DNA of 64,000 nucleotides from Mucor racemosus (taxonomy: Eukaryota > Mucoromycota > Mucoromycetes > Mucorales > Mucoraceae), in NCBI GenBank assembly GCA_027405735.1, contig JAPEHQ010000002.1, positions 3,484,501 through 3,548,500 on the forward strand, written 5' to 3'. Positions within the stretch are counted from its first letter, which is position 1; each line of letters starts with the position of its first letter. Positions 47,696-58,960 of the stretch are shown here, piece by piece. A program made the translations under genes and the position numbers. The notes under the pieces were generated by a model. The model searched no databases. It was not told where the DNA came from and worked only from the letters and a program-made list of their open reading frames with translations.

Positions 47696-47884
47696 GATGG
47701 GCTTTGGCTCTATAGGCCATTGATATTTCTCGGAACATAGAGATATTAATACCAAATATAAGTATATGGACCAAATATTGACCAAAATTAACCAAGGCTA
47801 ACCTAAAATTGATTATATAAAATGGAGCATCTAAATTGAAGTGTTAATTTTTTGTGTTTACAAACTAAATCCTACTCAAAATTA

Positions 47885-48985
47885 CTCTCTGTTTTTTGTT
47901 TCAGCGAAAAATACTAATTTTTTGTCGAGATAATCAAAATGGTAGTTCATATCACAGCTTAACCACCCCTAAAGTAATGGGGCTCCAATTGTGAAAGAAT
48001 GAACGAAAAATGATTCAAAAAACAAAATTGTTTAATGGCTCATGAACTGCAAAGTAAGTCGACCTAGTATACTAAATAGCTTTTGAAGATACACATCACT
48101 TTTTATAAACATATTTAACATATAAGTAATAGAAATAATGCAAAAAAAAATTATCAATCGATCGAGCTATTGCAAAACCTTTTAGCTGCATTTTTCGTAG
48201 AGAAAACCAGATTTTTGTTCAAATTTTTTTCAGATTCAGAATTTGGGATGGGGGTATATAAGGGAAAAATGGAAGCAAGAAATGGAGATACCTTTTTGTA
48301 CACATTTTTGAGGATATCTCCACGAAAAATCAATATTTTGAAAAACTCTAAATTGGATCCGAGAGAGCTTAACGAGCTTAATGAAATAACTGCAAAAAAA
48401 ATGTTGATCAATTTAACCAATATTTTAAAACCTACTACAGAAATGCCAAAAAAAATGAAAAAAAAATAAAAGTACTCAGAACTTTTTTGTATGAAAATAT
48501 GTTATAGAGCACTTTAAAATAAGTAAGTTTTATTATTAGAAAGTGTTAGTATAGCTTAATTTTCTCAAGAGATATGAAGCCTCAAAGTTTTCAATCTATT
48601 AACAGTGAAATGCGCGTAAAAAATCTGAAACATTAGTACTAGAAGCGTTATATCAACTGCAAAAAATAGGATATTTCCGGATACTTATTTTTGGATTAAA
48701 ATTGAACATTCCAGGTACATTTGCATATATATTTTTTCTAGTGTTATTTAGTGAAAAAAATAGTTGAGCAGGGATGAAAAATGAGGCCCAGTTTTGAAGG
48801 AAAAAGCAGTGATTTTACGTGATTTTATGTTTTTTATGCGATACAAAATGAGTTCAGGGACGGACAGCATAATGCAATCAATTTATGTGTATTTTTCAAT
48901 GTCTAAAGTATATCCTAAAAAGTGCTTAATATGAAGTTAGTTATAGAAAAGAGGACATGCTCTTGTCTGGAGTCTGAAGATCGGC
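47885..48985 (+). repeat. Family A repeat, copy 3
   Basis: Collinear with copy 2 except for a deletion of about 100 bp near 48075. It carries the intact GAATTTGGGATGGGG site. A 99-codon open frame at 48170-48469 (LYTFLRISPRKINILKNSKL, DPRELNELNEI) resembles the translation of copy 1 right of its LTR insertion. The opposite strand is also open over much of this stretch (PLYTPIPNSESEKNLNKNL), so the coding strand, if any, is unclear. Confidence 0.8.
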
Positions 48986-49687
48986 CCTTTCAGACCTGAA
49001 AGCTTGATTCATTTAGCTCCGAATTTAACCCATGCTTGTACATAACATTTTACGGTATTTCAGATACATTTATAATATATATACTGAGCAAATTAAAAGG
49101 TCATCCGAAGTCTAATGCCATTAAAGTTTCGACTATGCCTTACATCATAAACCTTAAGTTTGTATTGTCTCGATGTGAGTTAAATTACCACCAAGTACAT
49201 ATCAAATACATGTACTGCCTTGCGTAATTAAATGCCGGTTGTAAATCATTTGTATTTAGAAATTTAAGCAAATATAAATATATGCCATACATATATAATT
49301 AATATAAATCATGTAATGAATGGCCATGTACATGTCAAAATTACAATTTGATTTATTCAACATGCATATATAAACTAGTTTTTAAAAAAATATAAAGCCA
49401 TTGAATATCTGGTATATAAAGAATCATACATCCATTCCAATTCAGAAATTAGAAACGATGGATTTATTTCATCGTTACTAATAATAGCAACGTAAAAGCA
49501 GCAAAAAGAAAGGAGACATTTATATAGTTTATTCCGAAAATGGAATCGGTAATTCATGAATTTCTATTGATTCTATGTATACAAGAATACAGAAAATTCT
49601 TTTCGCTCAGAAGAATCTAATTTAAATACCGTTTTATACCACTAGCAAGCTTTTCATTCTTCTTTAGGTTCATCGTACTTATATAAC
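48986..49687. other. Upstream region of the five-domain inhibitor gene
   Basis: No gene seen. AT-rich, with short open frames lacking any family features. Confidence 0.4.
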
Positions 49688-50407
49688 ATGAAAAATAATT
49701 TATTACTAACTTTTGCTGCTGTTGTATTTCTTCCCTTGCTGAGGGTTTTCGCTACATCCGACAAGTGTACTCCTAACGAACCTTTTATAGCTGATGATGG
49801 TTGTAATCGTTGTTTCTGTCCACCTAGTGGCAACAAACAGGATGCAGTATGTACACTTATGGCCTGCCTTACGAATTTAAACATTACTTGTACACCAGGA
49901 GAAAACTTCATTGCTAATGATGGTTGCAATACGTGTTCATGTCCTAAAGATGGAGAAAAAAAGAATGCAGCTTGCACAGACATGGCCTGTCTTTCTGTCG
50001 ACGACGACGACGATGACAACGTTACATGTAATCCTGGTGAATCTTTTACAGCTGATGATGGTTGTAACACTTGCCATTGCCCTCAAAGTGGACTCAAAGC
50101 CAATGCTGGTTGCACTCTTATGGCTTGTGTATCTAGCGACAGCATTAATAATAATATTAATTGTATTCCAGGGAAATCTTTCATTAGTAATGATGGATGC
50201 AATACTTGTTATTGCCCTAGTAGCGGACTAAAAGCTCATGCAGGTTGTACACGCAAGGCTTGCCTTCCAAATACCGCCGCAATAAACAACGCTACCTGTG
50301 AAATTGGGCAATCGTTCCTTGCTGAAGACGGTTGTAATAGATGTATTTGTCCTTCTAACGGCTTAAAGGCTAATGCAGGTTGTACAAGAATGGCTTGCTC
50401 ACATTAG
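49688..50407 (+). CDS. Secreted five-domain pacifastin-type protease inhibitor
   Basis: A 239-residue single-exon protein with a signal peptide (MKNNLLLTFAAVVFLPLLRV, cut near residue 22). Five tandem domains share identical cysteine spacing, C-x11-C-x2-C-x-C-x10-C-x4-C, beginning near residues 27, 66, 112, 156 and 205. This is the pacifastin light-chain fold, a small canonical inhibitor of S1 serine proteases known best from arthropods. By analogy with locust inhibitors, the residue two after Cys5 is P1: Leu (CTLMAC), Asp (CTDMAC), Leu (CTLMAC), Arg (CTRKAC) and Arg (CTRMAC). Sequons NIT, NVT and NAT sit directly before the first Cys of domains 2, 3 and 5. A run of Asp links domains 2 and 3. 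A single-domain relative lies 1 kb downstream on the other strand. Confidence 0.85.
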   Translation: MKNNLLLTFAAVVFLPLLRVFATSDKCTPNEPFIADDGCNRCFCPPSGNKQDAVCTLMACLTNLNITCTPGENFIANDGCNTCSCPKDGEKKNAACTDMACLSVDDDDDDNVTCNPGESFTADDGCNTCHCPQSGLKANAGCTLMACVSSDSINNNINCIPGKSFISNDGCNTCYCPSSGLKAHAGCTRKACLPNTAAINNATCEIGQSFLAEDGCNRCICPSNGLKANAGCTRMACSH

Positions 50408-51384
50408 TTTACATACCATTTGAAAACCCCTATTATACATTTTTACTATATATATAGAAAATAAACTCATTCAACCAATTCAAGTAGTTTGAGACTTTTA
50501 TGCTACTGTAATTCACATTAAGAATATATCCAGGTGATAATCACTAAAGTATAGTTTATTTCATTGCAAGCATGTGATCGTACCTTGAAAATGTAATTAT
50601 AAGATTCATCATTTCTTACCATTGAGTTACACAAAATTATATCATGATGTTTGTTTGTAGAAAATTTAGAAATGAAAATGTTTTGCTAAAGTGAGAAACG
50701 AATAAGACGACAAATCAAGTTATTAATGTATGCGCTTTTGCCAAGAGATTTGTGCATTTTCATTGCATTCATTAGGATATTTAAATCAAAATGGCAGATG
50801 TGTTGTGGTTTCCTTGTATCAAATGCAAGTATAAAATGCTGCTGATAGCATAATAGCGAAATTAAAGTCAAGTGTATCTCATCCGAAAAAAATGGTGTTT
50901 GAATTTTAAAGCTTAAAAAGAAAGTTTCTGTAGCTTCTAACTATTTCTTCGATTTGAGTTTATCATTTTTGGTGATACATATGACATATTTTCAAATTAA
51001 CTTTTTAGAAAAGTAATACAAGGCCAAGGAATACAAGTATCACTTCGAGTATCCTTATTATTAGCTCGAAAAAGCGAGAGAATAGGAGATTATAGCATGG
51101 AAATGTAACCATAATGTACAATCGCAGTAATTAGTATAATAAAATATATATATCTGCAGTACCGCATATAGTTTATATATTTGTAATTCTTCAAATTAGT
51201 AACATTGCTCATATTCAGTAACTAATCAGAGTACTTTATGCATGATATTTTTAAAGTGTGCTACAATTAAAACGAAGCACACTAGTGGACTAGTGCGATA
51301 ACAATAGTTAAAAAAGACCTTTATTTAGCGTATCTTTTTCACTTATGGCTAGTGAATCATTAATATATATTTTTAAAACAATTT
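50408..51384. other. Intergenic between the two pacifastin genes
   Basis: The two genes are convergent across this 1-kb gap. No other gene or repeat was recognised. Confidence 0.5.
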
Positions 51385-51588
51385 TTAATCAATATCATTG
51401 CATTTATAAGTACTGCAAGCGGATGTTGTACCATCAGAACTACACAGACACAAGTTGCAATCTTCAAAGAACCTAGAATTGGGTTCACAAGTTAGTAAGG
51501 ACTTGTCATCAGAATCATAATCAGATAAAGGCATCGAGTAGACAATGGCAACGAGACTAGCGGCAAATAATGCAAATGTCAATTTCAT
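51385..51588 (-). CDS. Secreted single-domain pacifastin-type peptide
   Basis: A 67-residue single-exon protein. The signal peptide (MKLTFALFAASLVAIVYS) is followed by a short acidic stretch and one six-cysteine domain, CEPNSRFFEDCNLCLC then SSDGTTSACSTYKC, with spacing C-x9-C-x2-C-x-C-x8-C-x4-C. The loop lengths are shorter than in the five-domain neighbour. The expected P1-P1' pair would be Thr-Tyr, unlike any domain of that neighbour. No TATA-like box stands out. It might alternatively be a generic Cys-rich secreted effector, but the CN.C.C core and the Cys spacing favour pacifastin. Confidence 0.72.
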   Translation of the reverse strand: MKLTFALFAASLVAIVYSMPLSDYDSDDKSLLTCEPNSRFFEDCNLCLCSSDGTTSACSTYKCNDID

Positions 51589-52627
51589 TTGATATAATAT
51601 TAATAAAAAAGAATTATACTTTATCTTGCGTTATATATATTTATCCATAACACATCTCCTAAAAGTGTATACGATTTCAGGACCTTGCTTAGAAAAGGAG
51701 TATCTTATTACCCTATTATTTTCTCCTCTTATTCATGTATACGTACACAATTGATATATAAACCAAGTATAAAATTCAAGTTTTCTAAACAACATTATAA
51801 AAACCAACTAGTTACACATTTTATGCAAATGTATAGCCAATTTTTTTTTTTTAGTTTATAAAATCGGAACTAGTGTAGAAATTTCATCGGCCAACTATTG
51901 AATTTTTAAATGCCCTGAAAAACGCATTCAATGAGGATCGATTGGATTTCTTAGGCTTGCGTGTGGTCAATCATCAAATTACCATAGATATATGGCCCTT
52001 GGAAATCTGTGTCTGAATCTCTCTGCTTCTACAAAAATCAAATGCGATACACAGGCAAGAGTAAATGGGCTTCCTATATCGTCAGAAAAACAAGTTATGG
52101 CTTATTCCCTTTCCTCATTCTTCTCTCCACCCCTTACACGTACATATAACGACGATACGAATTTTCAAGCTATATCATTTTGGGACTTAAAATTGAAAAT
52201 GATGCAATGGTGAATAAACTCCTTCGTATTGGTTTAAATTGCATACGGAAAAAAAAAGTAAATACTTGACATATACACCCAAGGAGAAAAAATTGGGTAG
52301 ACGCCCATCTAAAGTTTGATTCAAATAAAGACCTCGATAACAGAATATAAACCTATCGACATAATATGTTTTTTTTGCTATTGAATCTAGGCGTTTTATA
52401 GCAAGTTACCATGGTCTACGAGAAAACAAAGAAAGAAAGTTAGGGGATCCCTTTTGCTTTGTATTGGGGGTACATCTGATTAAAGAATTTTTACACACTC
52501 AAAAAGCCACTTATAGTCATCTGAAGCAAATTCAATTTATCAAACTAAATTGCTTTTAGACATTCGGTTTTTTTCTCGATAAAATTATTATCGAAAATAT
52601 TATTGTATCATAATGATATTATTTGTG

Positions 52628-52657
<30 letters not shown>
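52628..52657. repeat. Poly(A) homopolymer, 30 bp
   Basis: Thirty A in a row with no adjacent retroposed sequence that could be recognised. Confidence 0.9.
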
Positions 52658-52659
<2 letters not shown>

Positions 52660-53558
52660 AAACTCGGAATTAAACCTTATGGCAAATCATGAGGAATATT
52701 AAATTGGCTAATGTTTGTAGATCTTGAACCCATTTCTTTGATAAAGACACAATTATAGATCAAATGGGATATTCACTACGATTTCATGACAAATGAATGA
52801 AACTATGGATTAATAAATATTTTGTTAATGGTGATGTAAAGTATATTTAATATTTGTTCTATCATGTTCGTTCAATTTGTTTATCATGTATTATCGAGAA
52901 TTTCATTATTCAAACTATGCCAAATGTTTCATAAATGGAAAATGATAACCATTAAAGCAGATCAAGATATAACGACGAATAATTTTCTTTGCTTTTGAAT
53001 TCAAATTTTAAATAATAATGACAGAAGAAAGATTATTCCAATTCTTCTATGATTTTTCAGTAATGTTGACACAATCCCATAGGATATATCAATTATTTGA
53101 TTCAATTAAGCTTTTTATCAAACGTAAGTTATCGCAGATGTATCGACCATGTATGCTTAAAGTATGAAATGCTGCCACATTTCTATCAATAAAAAAATAC
53201 CATTAATTGCACACGGATCACATTCCATAGCGGAGATTGAAGCGGAAGTTTACGTTACCGAGAAAAGGAGATCCGCCTGTTTTTAGCCATAAAAGGCAAC
53301 TTGTAATGCATACCCACACATACAAGCTTTATAGCGTCTAGTGTACAATGAAATTGCTATACATGCTCTGGCCAGAAATTTAGATATATAGAATTAAAAA
53401 TAGATTAATTGCGCTCATGATTCAGTAAAAAAAGTATAAAATTGCTTGTTTTCTTTCTTTTTTTTAGTGCAGATCGTAAATGACTTTTTGTACCATGGAA
53501 GTACGAAACGAAAATCTTAAGAGTTACACTAAATGATGGTTGGACAGACAAATAAACC

Positions 53559-53582
53559 TTTTTTTTTTTTTTTTTTTTTTTT
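53559..53582. repeat. Poly(T) homopolymer, 24 bp
   Basis: Twenty-four T in a row between AATAAACC and GGTGGG. Confidence 0.9.
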
Positions 53583-54282
53583 GGTGGGTCTTTCAATTTT
53601 ATGGTGTTATAGATGTACGATAAATTCACATAGAGTGGCGTCATTGTGATACGATTCAACTACAGTTTTTTTTTCCAGAATGCTATGATTTTTAATCACT
53701 CAACAGGAAATACATATACAAAACAGATTGACAAAAATCAAAACTATAGAATCTTCTATCAAGTGTATTTTTTCAATACGACAAAATAATGATGACGAAG
53801 CTGATGATTATTAATTATGTTGTAATAGATCCAATGATGATTAGTCTAGAACTTGGATTTTACCCTTGATATAATGTAATAGCATTGTTGTACAGAAAAC
53901 GGCATTTTGAATTGATTCTTTGTTGTTATTAATTAAACTTTTTGTCTTGCTTCGAATGAACTTTACTACATTTGATTACTGCGGTGGTAGTGGTATGTCC
54001 AAGCTAAACTATATGTAAACAATAAGCTTCACCATCTTGATTGGATTTTTTTCATTTTCATCACAACTCAATATAAAAATCATGGCACTATAACATTTTG
54101 GTTTGCACAAAAAGTGGAGCAATTTTTTTTTTTAATATGTAATTTTTGAAAAAGAAAATCAAACTATAAAAAGAAGAAAAAAAGAAAGGTATACTAAGAA
54201 ATAAAAAGAGAAAGAGAGAAATTTACAATAAAAGCAACAATAGTAATAGGGAATAGATGAAAAAAGAAAAAGTATGAGACGC

Positions 54283-54795
54283 TTAATAGAATAAAGATGA
54301 TTGGAGATGTTGTTGTGGTTGTAATTGAACTGTTTGAGTGGCAGGAGAAACATTGCTCTGTTGTTGACTCATCAACATGGCACGCAAAACTTCATTTTCT
54401 TGTTTAACCTTTGATAATTCTCTTTGGAGGGATGAGTTACTTGTCATTAATTGAGATACTTTGTTGGTCATTGATTTCATACTAGCTTGCTTTATGATAG
54501 ATTAAAAAGTTAATACGACTAATGAAAATACAACATTTCAAAGAAAACAAACCTTCTTGGCACGATATTTTGCAGAAGCAAGTTTATTTCTGTATCGACG
54601 TTCTTCAACAGACATTGGCAATTGAAAACTATTTCTTCTTTCTGATGATGGAGATGAACATGACATGTACTCCATGTTGGGTGATAATGTTGGCGATCTG
54701 CTTCTAAATGAATCGGGTGGTGATAAAGGTAATTCTGAAGTTGTATTGTGATCAACAATAGCTTCAATAGACATGCATTTTCTAGAATGATCCAT
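54283..54795 (-). CDS. Short bZIP transcription factor
   Basis: A nuclear DNA-binding protein of 149 residues in two exons (54795-54553, 54489-54283) with a 63-bp intron inside the bZIP. Basic region: ERRYRNKLASAKYRAKK, carrying the N..(A/S)A..(Y/F)R core. Exon 2 continues with QASMKSMTNKVSQLM and a leucine zipper (SLQRELSKVKQENEVLRAML). The N-terminus is Ser/Pro-rich (LPLSPPDSFRSRSPTLSP), a likely phosphorylation or activation region; the C-terminus is Gln-rich. The basic region resembles the Gcn4/Met28/Cys3 type; which pathway it serves cannot be told from the sequence. The splice joins the basic region to the zipper exactly in register, which supports the model. Confidence 0.9.
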
Positions 54796-55983
54796 ATTTA
54801 ACGTATGTATTATTTGTAAAATTGAGAAAAAAAAAGAACAAGGAAAATAAAGGGAGGATTACTGACCTCTTTTTATATTCATCGCTGAGCTTTTGTGGAG
54901 TTAAAATACCAAATACTTGGAGTAATTAAGATTGGTTGTCGCTTTGTGTGTGTGTGTGTGTGCATTGATGCCACTGACATCATATGTAAATACATCTATA
55001 ATAGTAGGGAGACAAGAAATTGGGGGGGGGGGTCTACCACTTAGTTTGGAATACCTATTCGGAAATAATCCTACTTGATTTACGTTTTCCAATACATTTC
55101 TTTTGTATATCCCATGATATGTTTGGCCCATAATGTGTAAGGACTAAAATGGGCGTTCCTTTTTTTCTCTAGCCTTTCTCCTTTTCCTAAATTGATTACT
55201 TGATTTGCATATATTTTCGCCTCAATTTCCTAAATGTTTAAATTACAACATGCTTAAGTTTTGTGTGCGATTCAGTTGGCTTTCTCTTTTTTTTTCAGCT
55301 CGCGAGCACAATACATATGTAATTGATTTATATAATGATATTTGTCAGAATATACTTTATATGGAAATAAAGCATTGGTCGAGAACAAGAAAAGAACATT
55401 TTGATTTCATTGAGCGCCAGTCCGTTGCTAGACAACAGTGTTTGGTTGCTAGGGAACCAAATTGTATATAAATTATGGTGGTCAATCACCATGGCAACCA
55501 AAATTTTGCAGATCAGCAAATCATGAAATGCTTCTATTTTTTATCGCTTTTTCTCAAAGAATGTAGGTCTCTTCTATCATAAAATTTCTATATATATATA
55601 TATATATTTCGAATGATATCATTTTAGATGGGCGCTGTGTTTATTTATCATATGCTTATAAATTAGACATTTCGATACATTCAAATTAAACATTTCAACC
55701 CAACATTTTGAGCTCTTTTGTTTAAGGTCTTTTCCAATAAATACAATGAACCAATGTAGTGCTATTTGAGCCAAAGCTTAATCAAATGGACATTCAAATT
55801 AACTAACGAATGACGTCGAAGCATTGTTATTGTGTATTTCAAAGATGTGAGCATTTGATTTTCTTTTTTCCATTTTTTTTTTTTTTTTTATCTGAGCCCG
55901 CTGCTAGGTTTTTTTTCACATTTTCTCTCACTTTCTATAACCTTGAATTCATATTTAAAGGTCAAACATCTATATAGCTTTTG
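54796..55983. other. Divergent promoter region of the bZIP and CK2 beta genes
   Basis: 1.2 kb with a GT microsatellite at 54947-54961, an 11-bp G run at 55022-55032 and a TA repeat near 55590-55606. No gene supported. Confidence 0.5.
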
Positions 55984-57291
55984 ATGGATAGAATATTTAA
56001 TACAACAAGAGTCGAGAATGAAGATTTGGAATACGACGGTAAAATGTTGCGCGTTTAAATGTGTATGTAATTTAGTTGATCTAAACTCAGTTCTATATAG
56101 AAAACGATGATTCTCAATCAAATTCAGATGGCTCATTACAAAGTTGGATAAGTTGGTTTTGTTCTTTGTCAGGCCATGAATTTTATTTGGAAGTGCCTGA
56201 AGATTTTATTGAAGATGAATTTAATTTAACTGGGCTTTCAGCAATTGTACCATATTATAACGAAGCATTGGAAATGATTTTAGATATTGAACCCGAAGAT
56301 ATTTCAGATGAAGATGATGATGAACAAGATGGGGAAGATGGAAAAGAGGACATTAAACAACAAGAGGATGAAGAGGAAGAAGATGATGGATTTTGGAAGG
56401 AAGTTCCACGTCAACCGCGTCATTCGGGTTGGGTTGATCCAAATGTTGTTGAACCTTATGCAGCCATGTTATATGGCTTGATTCATCAACGCTATTTAAT
56501 TACTCGTAATGGAATACGGATAATGGCAGAAAGATTTTCAAATGAGCAATTTGGTGCTTGTCCTCGATATTACTGTTATAGATGTCCTGTTATTCCATGC
56601 GGTAGATACGATGAAGTAGCTCGAGAGAGCGTTAGATTATATTGTCCATCTTGTATGGACCTTTACTGTCCGCCAAATCCTATATTTCAAAATATCGATG
56701 GTAAACATGCTTTAATTTATCTATATTTTTTATGCTAATCAACTGCTTATAGGCTCGCATTTTGGAACAACTTTTGCACATTTAATGTTTGAAACCTACC
56801 CTGAATTGATTCCTAAACCTAAACCACATATATATCAACCACGTATTTTTGGGTTTAAAGTAAATGAAAGATCTCATGCAGGTCCTCGAATGCAATGGTT
56901 AAGAATGAGGCCTGAAGAATTTACAGAAGCAGATGATGCAAATATGTTGGAAGAAGAGGAGGTTGATAAGGTAAATCAATCGCAACATTTGTAAATTTAA
57001 AATTTTGATGGATTTTTTGCTGTTGCTTTTTTGATTTTTTTTATGTATTCAACTAAATGTTTTGTGTATTTTTTTTTCTATATTATTCACACAATCCCTT
57101 TTTTTTTCCCCTTCAAAAAAAAATATTTCATAAAAACAATCAAAAAACATTCAATCAACTGTATATAGCCGGCGGTTCCATTGCAGGCGGTGGATCAAAA
57201 AGTAGAAGAGGAAACAACATTGACAGATCAAGTTGAAGGATGGAAAGTCAAAGATTCTAGCTTTAATAACCTATTTCGAAGGTTTTTTTGA
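55984..57291 (+). CDS. CKB1: Casein kinase II regulatory (beta) subunit
   Basis: Regulatory subunit that dimerises and docks the catalytic subunits of protein kinase CK2. Four exons (55984-56038, 56101-56700, 56753-56970, 57187-57291) join to 325 residues. Features: N-terminal SWISWFCSLSGHEFYLEVPE (the WI..FC..(R/S)G.E(F/Y) start of CK2 beta), an acidic insert rich in Asp and Glu, PYAAMLYGLIHQRYLITRNG, the zinc site CPRYYC..CPSCMDLYCPP, SHFGTTFAHLMFETYPEL just after intron 2, and RIFGFKV. The acidic insert between the N-terminal part and the HSGWVDPNVVEPYA stretch, as in yeast Ckb1, makes it longer than animal CK2 beta (about 215 aa). The last intron (216 bp) is unusually long for this window. 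Confidence 0.94.
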
Positions 57292-58901
57292 TCGATTTCT
57301 GTAATTTAATAATATAATAATAATATAATTTCCTTTTGATTAAACTATAGTATATCTCATAACATCATTTGTGATACCTTCCTCCTTTGTCTCCCCTTTT
57401 TTTTTTTTGAATGTGAATGACATCATATCCATATTGCTTAAAGTTGTCATGGAATTTTAGCTATTTTGTACTTGACACATAGTATTTTCTGTACTCCACC
57501 CCCCAATGGGTAAAAATTATCATTCATGTAATTGAATGTATGTACATTATAGGATCATCTGTTATTTTTAACCCTTGCTTAATGTACCTAATCGTTATGT
57601 ATGTGTACAAAGTTTCCTTAATGGTTAAATGTACGCATCTCTAAATTTAAACAAAAAAAACATGCGTCATTGACGTTTACAATACCTTGATCAAACAATT
57701 TTTACATGTAAAAAGTACTAATGAATGCCGCCTAAAAAGTATATAGAATTAATTTATACAATGTAGGCTAATGCCTCCTATTTTTTTATTATTGGGAATA
57801 TGTCATTATTATGATTTTGGTATTTAGGAATAATTCCATTTTCCTTCGTTCCAGGTTGCCATCATCATCATTATCATATTATAATTACTAATTGACTCGA
57901 GCTATTTTGGTTTTTCAAACTATAATATATAAACCAAGAGTACATAATGACCTTCGTCATAGACAAAAACAAAAAATCAATCAAGATCTTACAAATCTTT
58001 TTATTTAAACAAAATAGGACTAAACTTGTTTTCTACTAAAAAAAAAATCTTAGTATTATAATCATTAGAACATATCATCATCATCATCATCAATATATAG
58101 GTAACATTGGCTCGTTTTTACATATTGCCATAATGATCAAGAACATTTCATCATTGATCTATGCTTTGTGTAAAAAGATAAACCATGAGTCATTCTTTGT
58201 TGTTTTAGTTGACAACATTTTCTTTTCAATTAATAATACCTTTTTCTACCGTTTCTCTTTTTTTCTATTGAATTTTTACACTTGTAGTTTTCAAAGTACT
58301 TGATATATGATGAATGTATAGATATTACTATGAATATACGTAGATATCTATAATTTTATTACAGGATTATACATTTATAAATAAAAAGAATGTGAATTTG
58401 TAACGGGACAACAACCCAAAATGTGTTATAAAAAAATGCTATATTTATATAGATTTAGGTATGTTCAATCAAATATTAGCAATATAGAATGTAAAAGGCA
58501 TTACCATTATGGACACACTACAAAAAAGACATCATACAAGAGTAATGGTTAGGAAAATACAGCAATAAGCAAAAGAGGAAAAGAAGAAAAACTGTGTAAA
58601 ATAACTTTAAAGGATTCTTGCAACCAAAAACTTCAAATTAATAGTATAAAACGCAACCTGATTTATTTGATTGAAGATTTTAGAGTTATGTAGTATTTTT
58701 TTTAGAATAATAGAATGTATATTTTAAAGTGAAACTTGCAGTTACATGAAGAAAAATGGTTTTCGTAAAAATGTAGTCGTGGCGTTGTTAAGGGTAATTA
58801 ATATTTACAAAGGGGAGATAGGTAGTACTCTGTATATATATATGTATATATATAAACATAGGTATGTACCAGCAATATGTATATGCATATATATATATAT
58901 A

Positions 58902-58932
<31 letters not shown>

Positions 58933-58960
58933 TAAATGATTTACACTTTTTTTGCGCTTG
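57292..58960. other. Convergent intergenic region, no gene
   Basis: 1.7 kb of AT-rich sequence between the CK2 beta stop and the 3' end of the membrane-protein gene. It contains CATCAT and TA/ATT microsatellites but no supported gene. Confidence 0.5.
58880..58932. repeat. TA and ATT microsatellites
   Basis: About ten TA units are followed directly by about ten ATT units. Confidence 0.85.

Larger units (their letters stand above)
51589..54282. other. Long gene-free AT-rich region
   Basis: Contains a 30-bp A run (52628-52657) and a 24-bp T run (53559-53582). About 51893-52015 reads as a decayed protein-like segment on the plus strand (NEDRLDFLGLRVVNHQITID, IWPLEI) interrupted by a stop; it was not identified. 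Confidence 0.45.

Noticed and set aside
56287..56481. Met/Lys-rich plus-strand frame within the CK2 beta exon
   Set aside because: Frame-shifted shadow of the acidic insert of CK2 beta.
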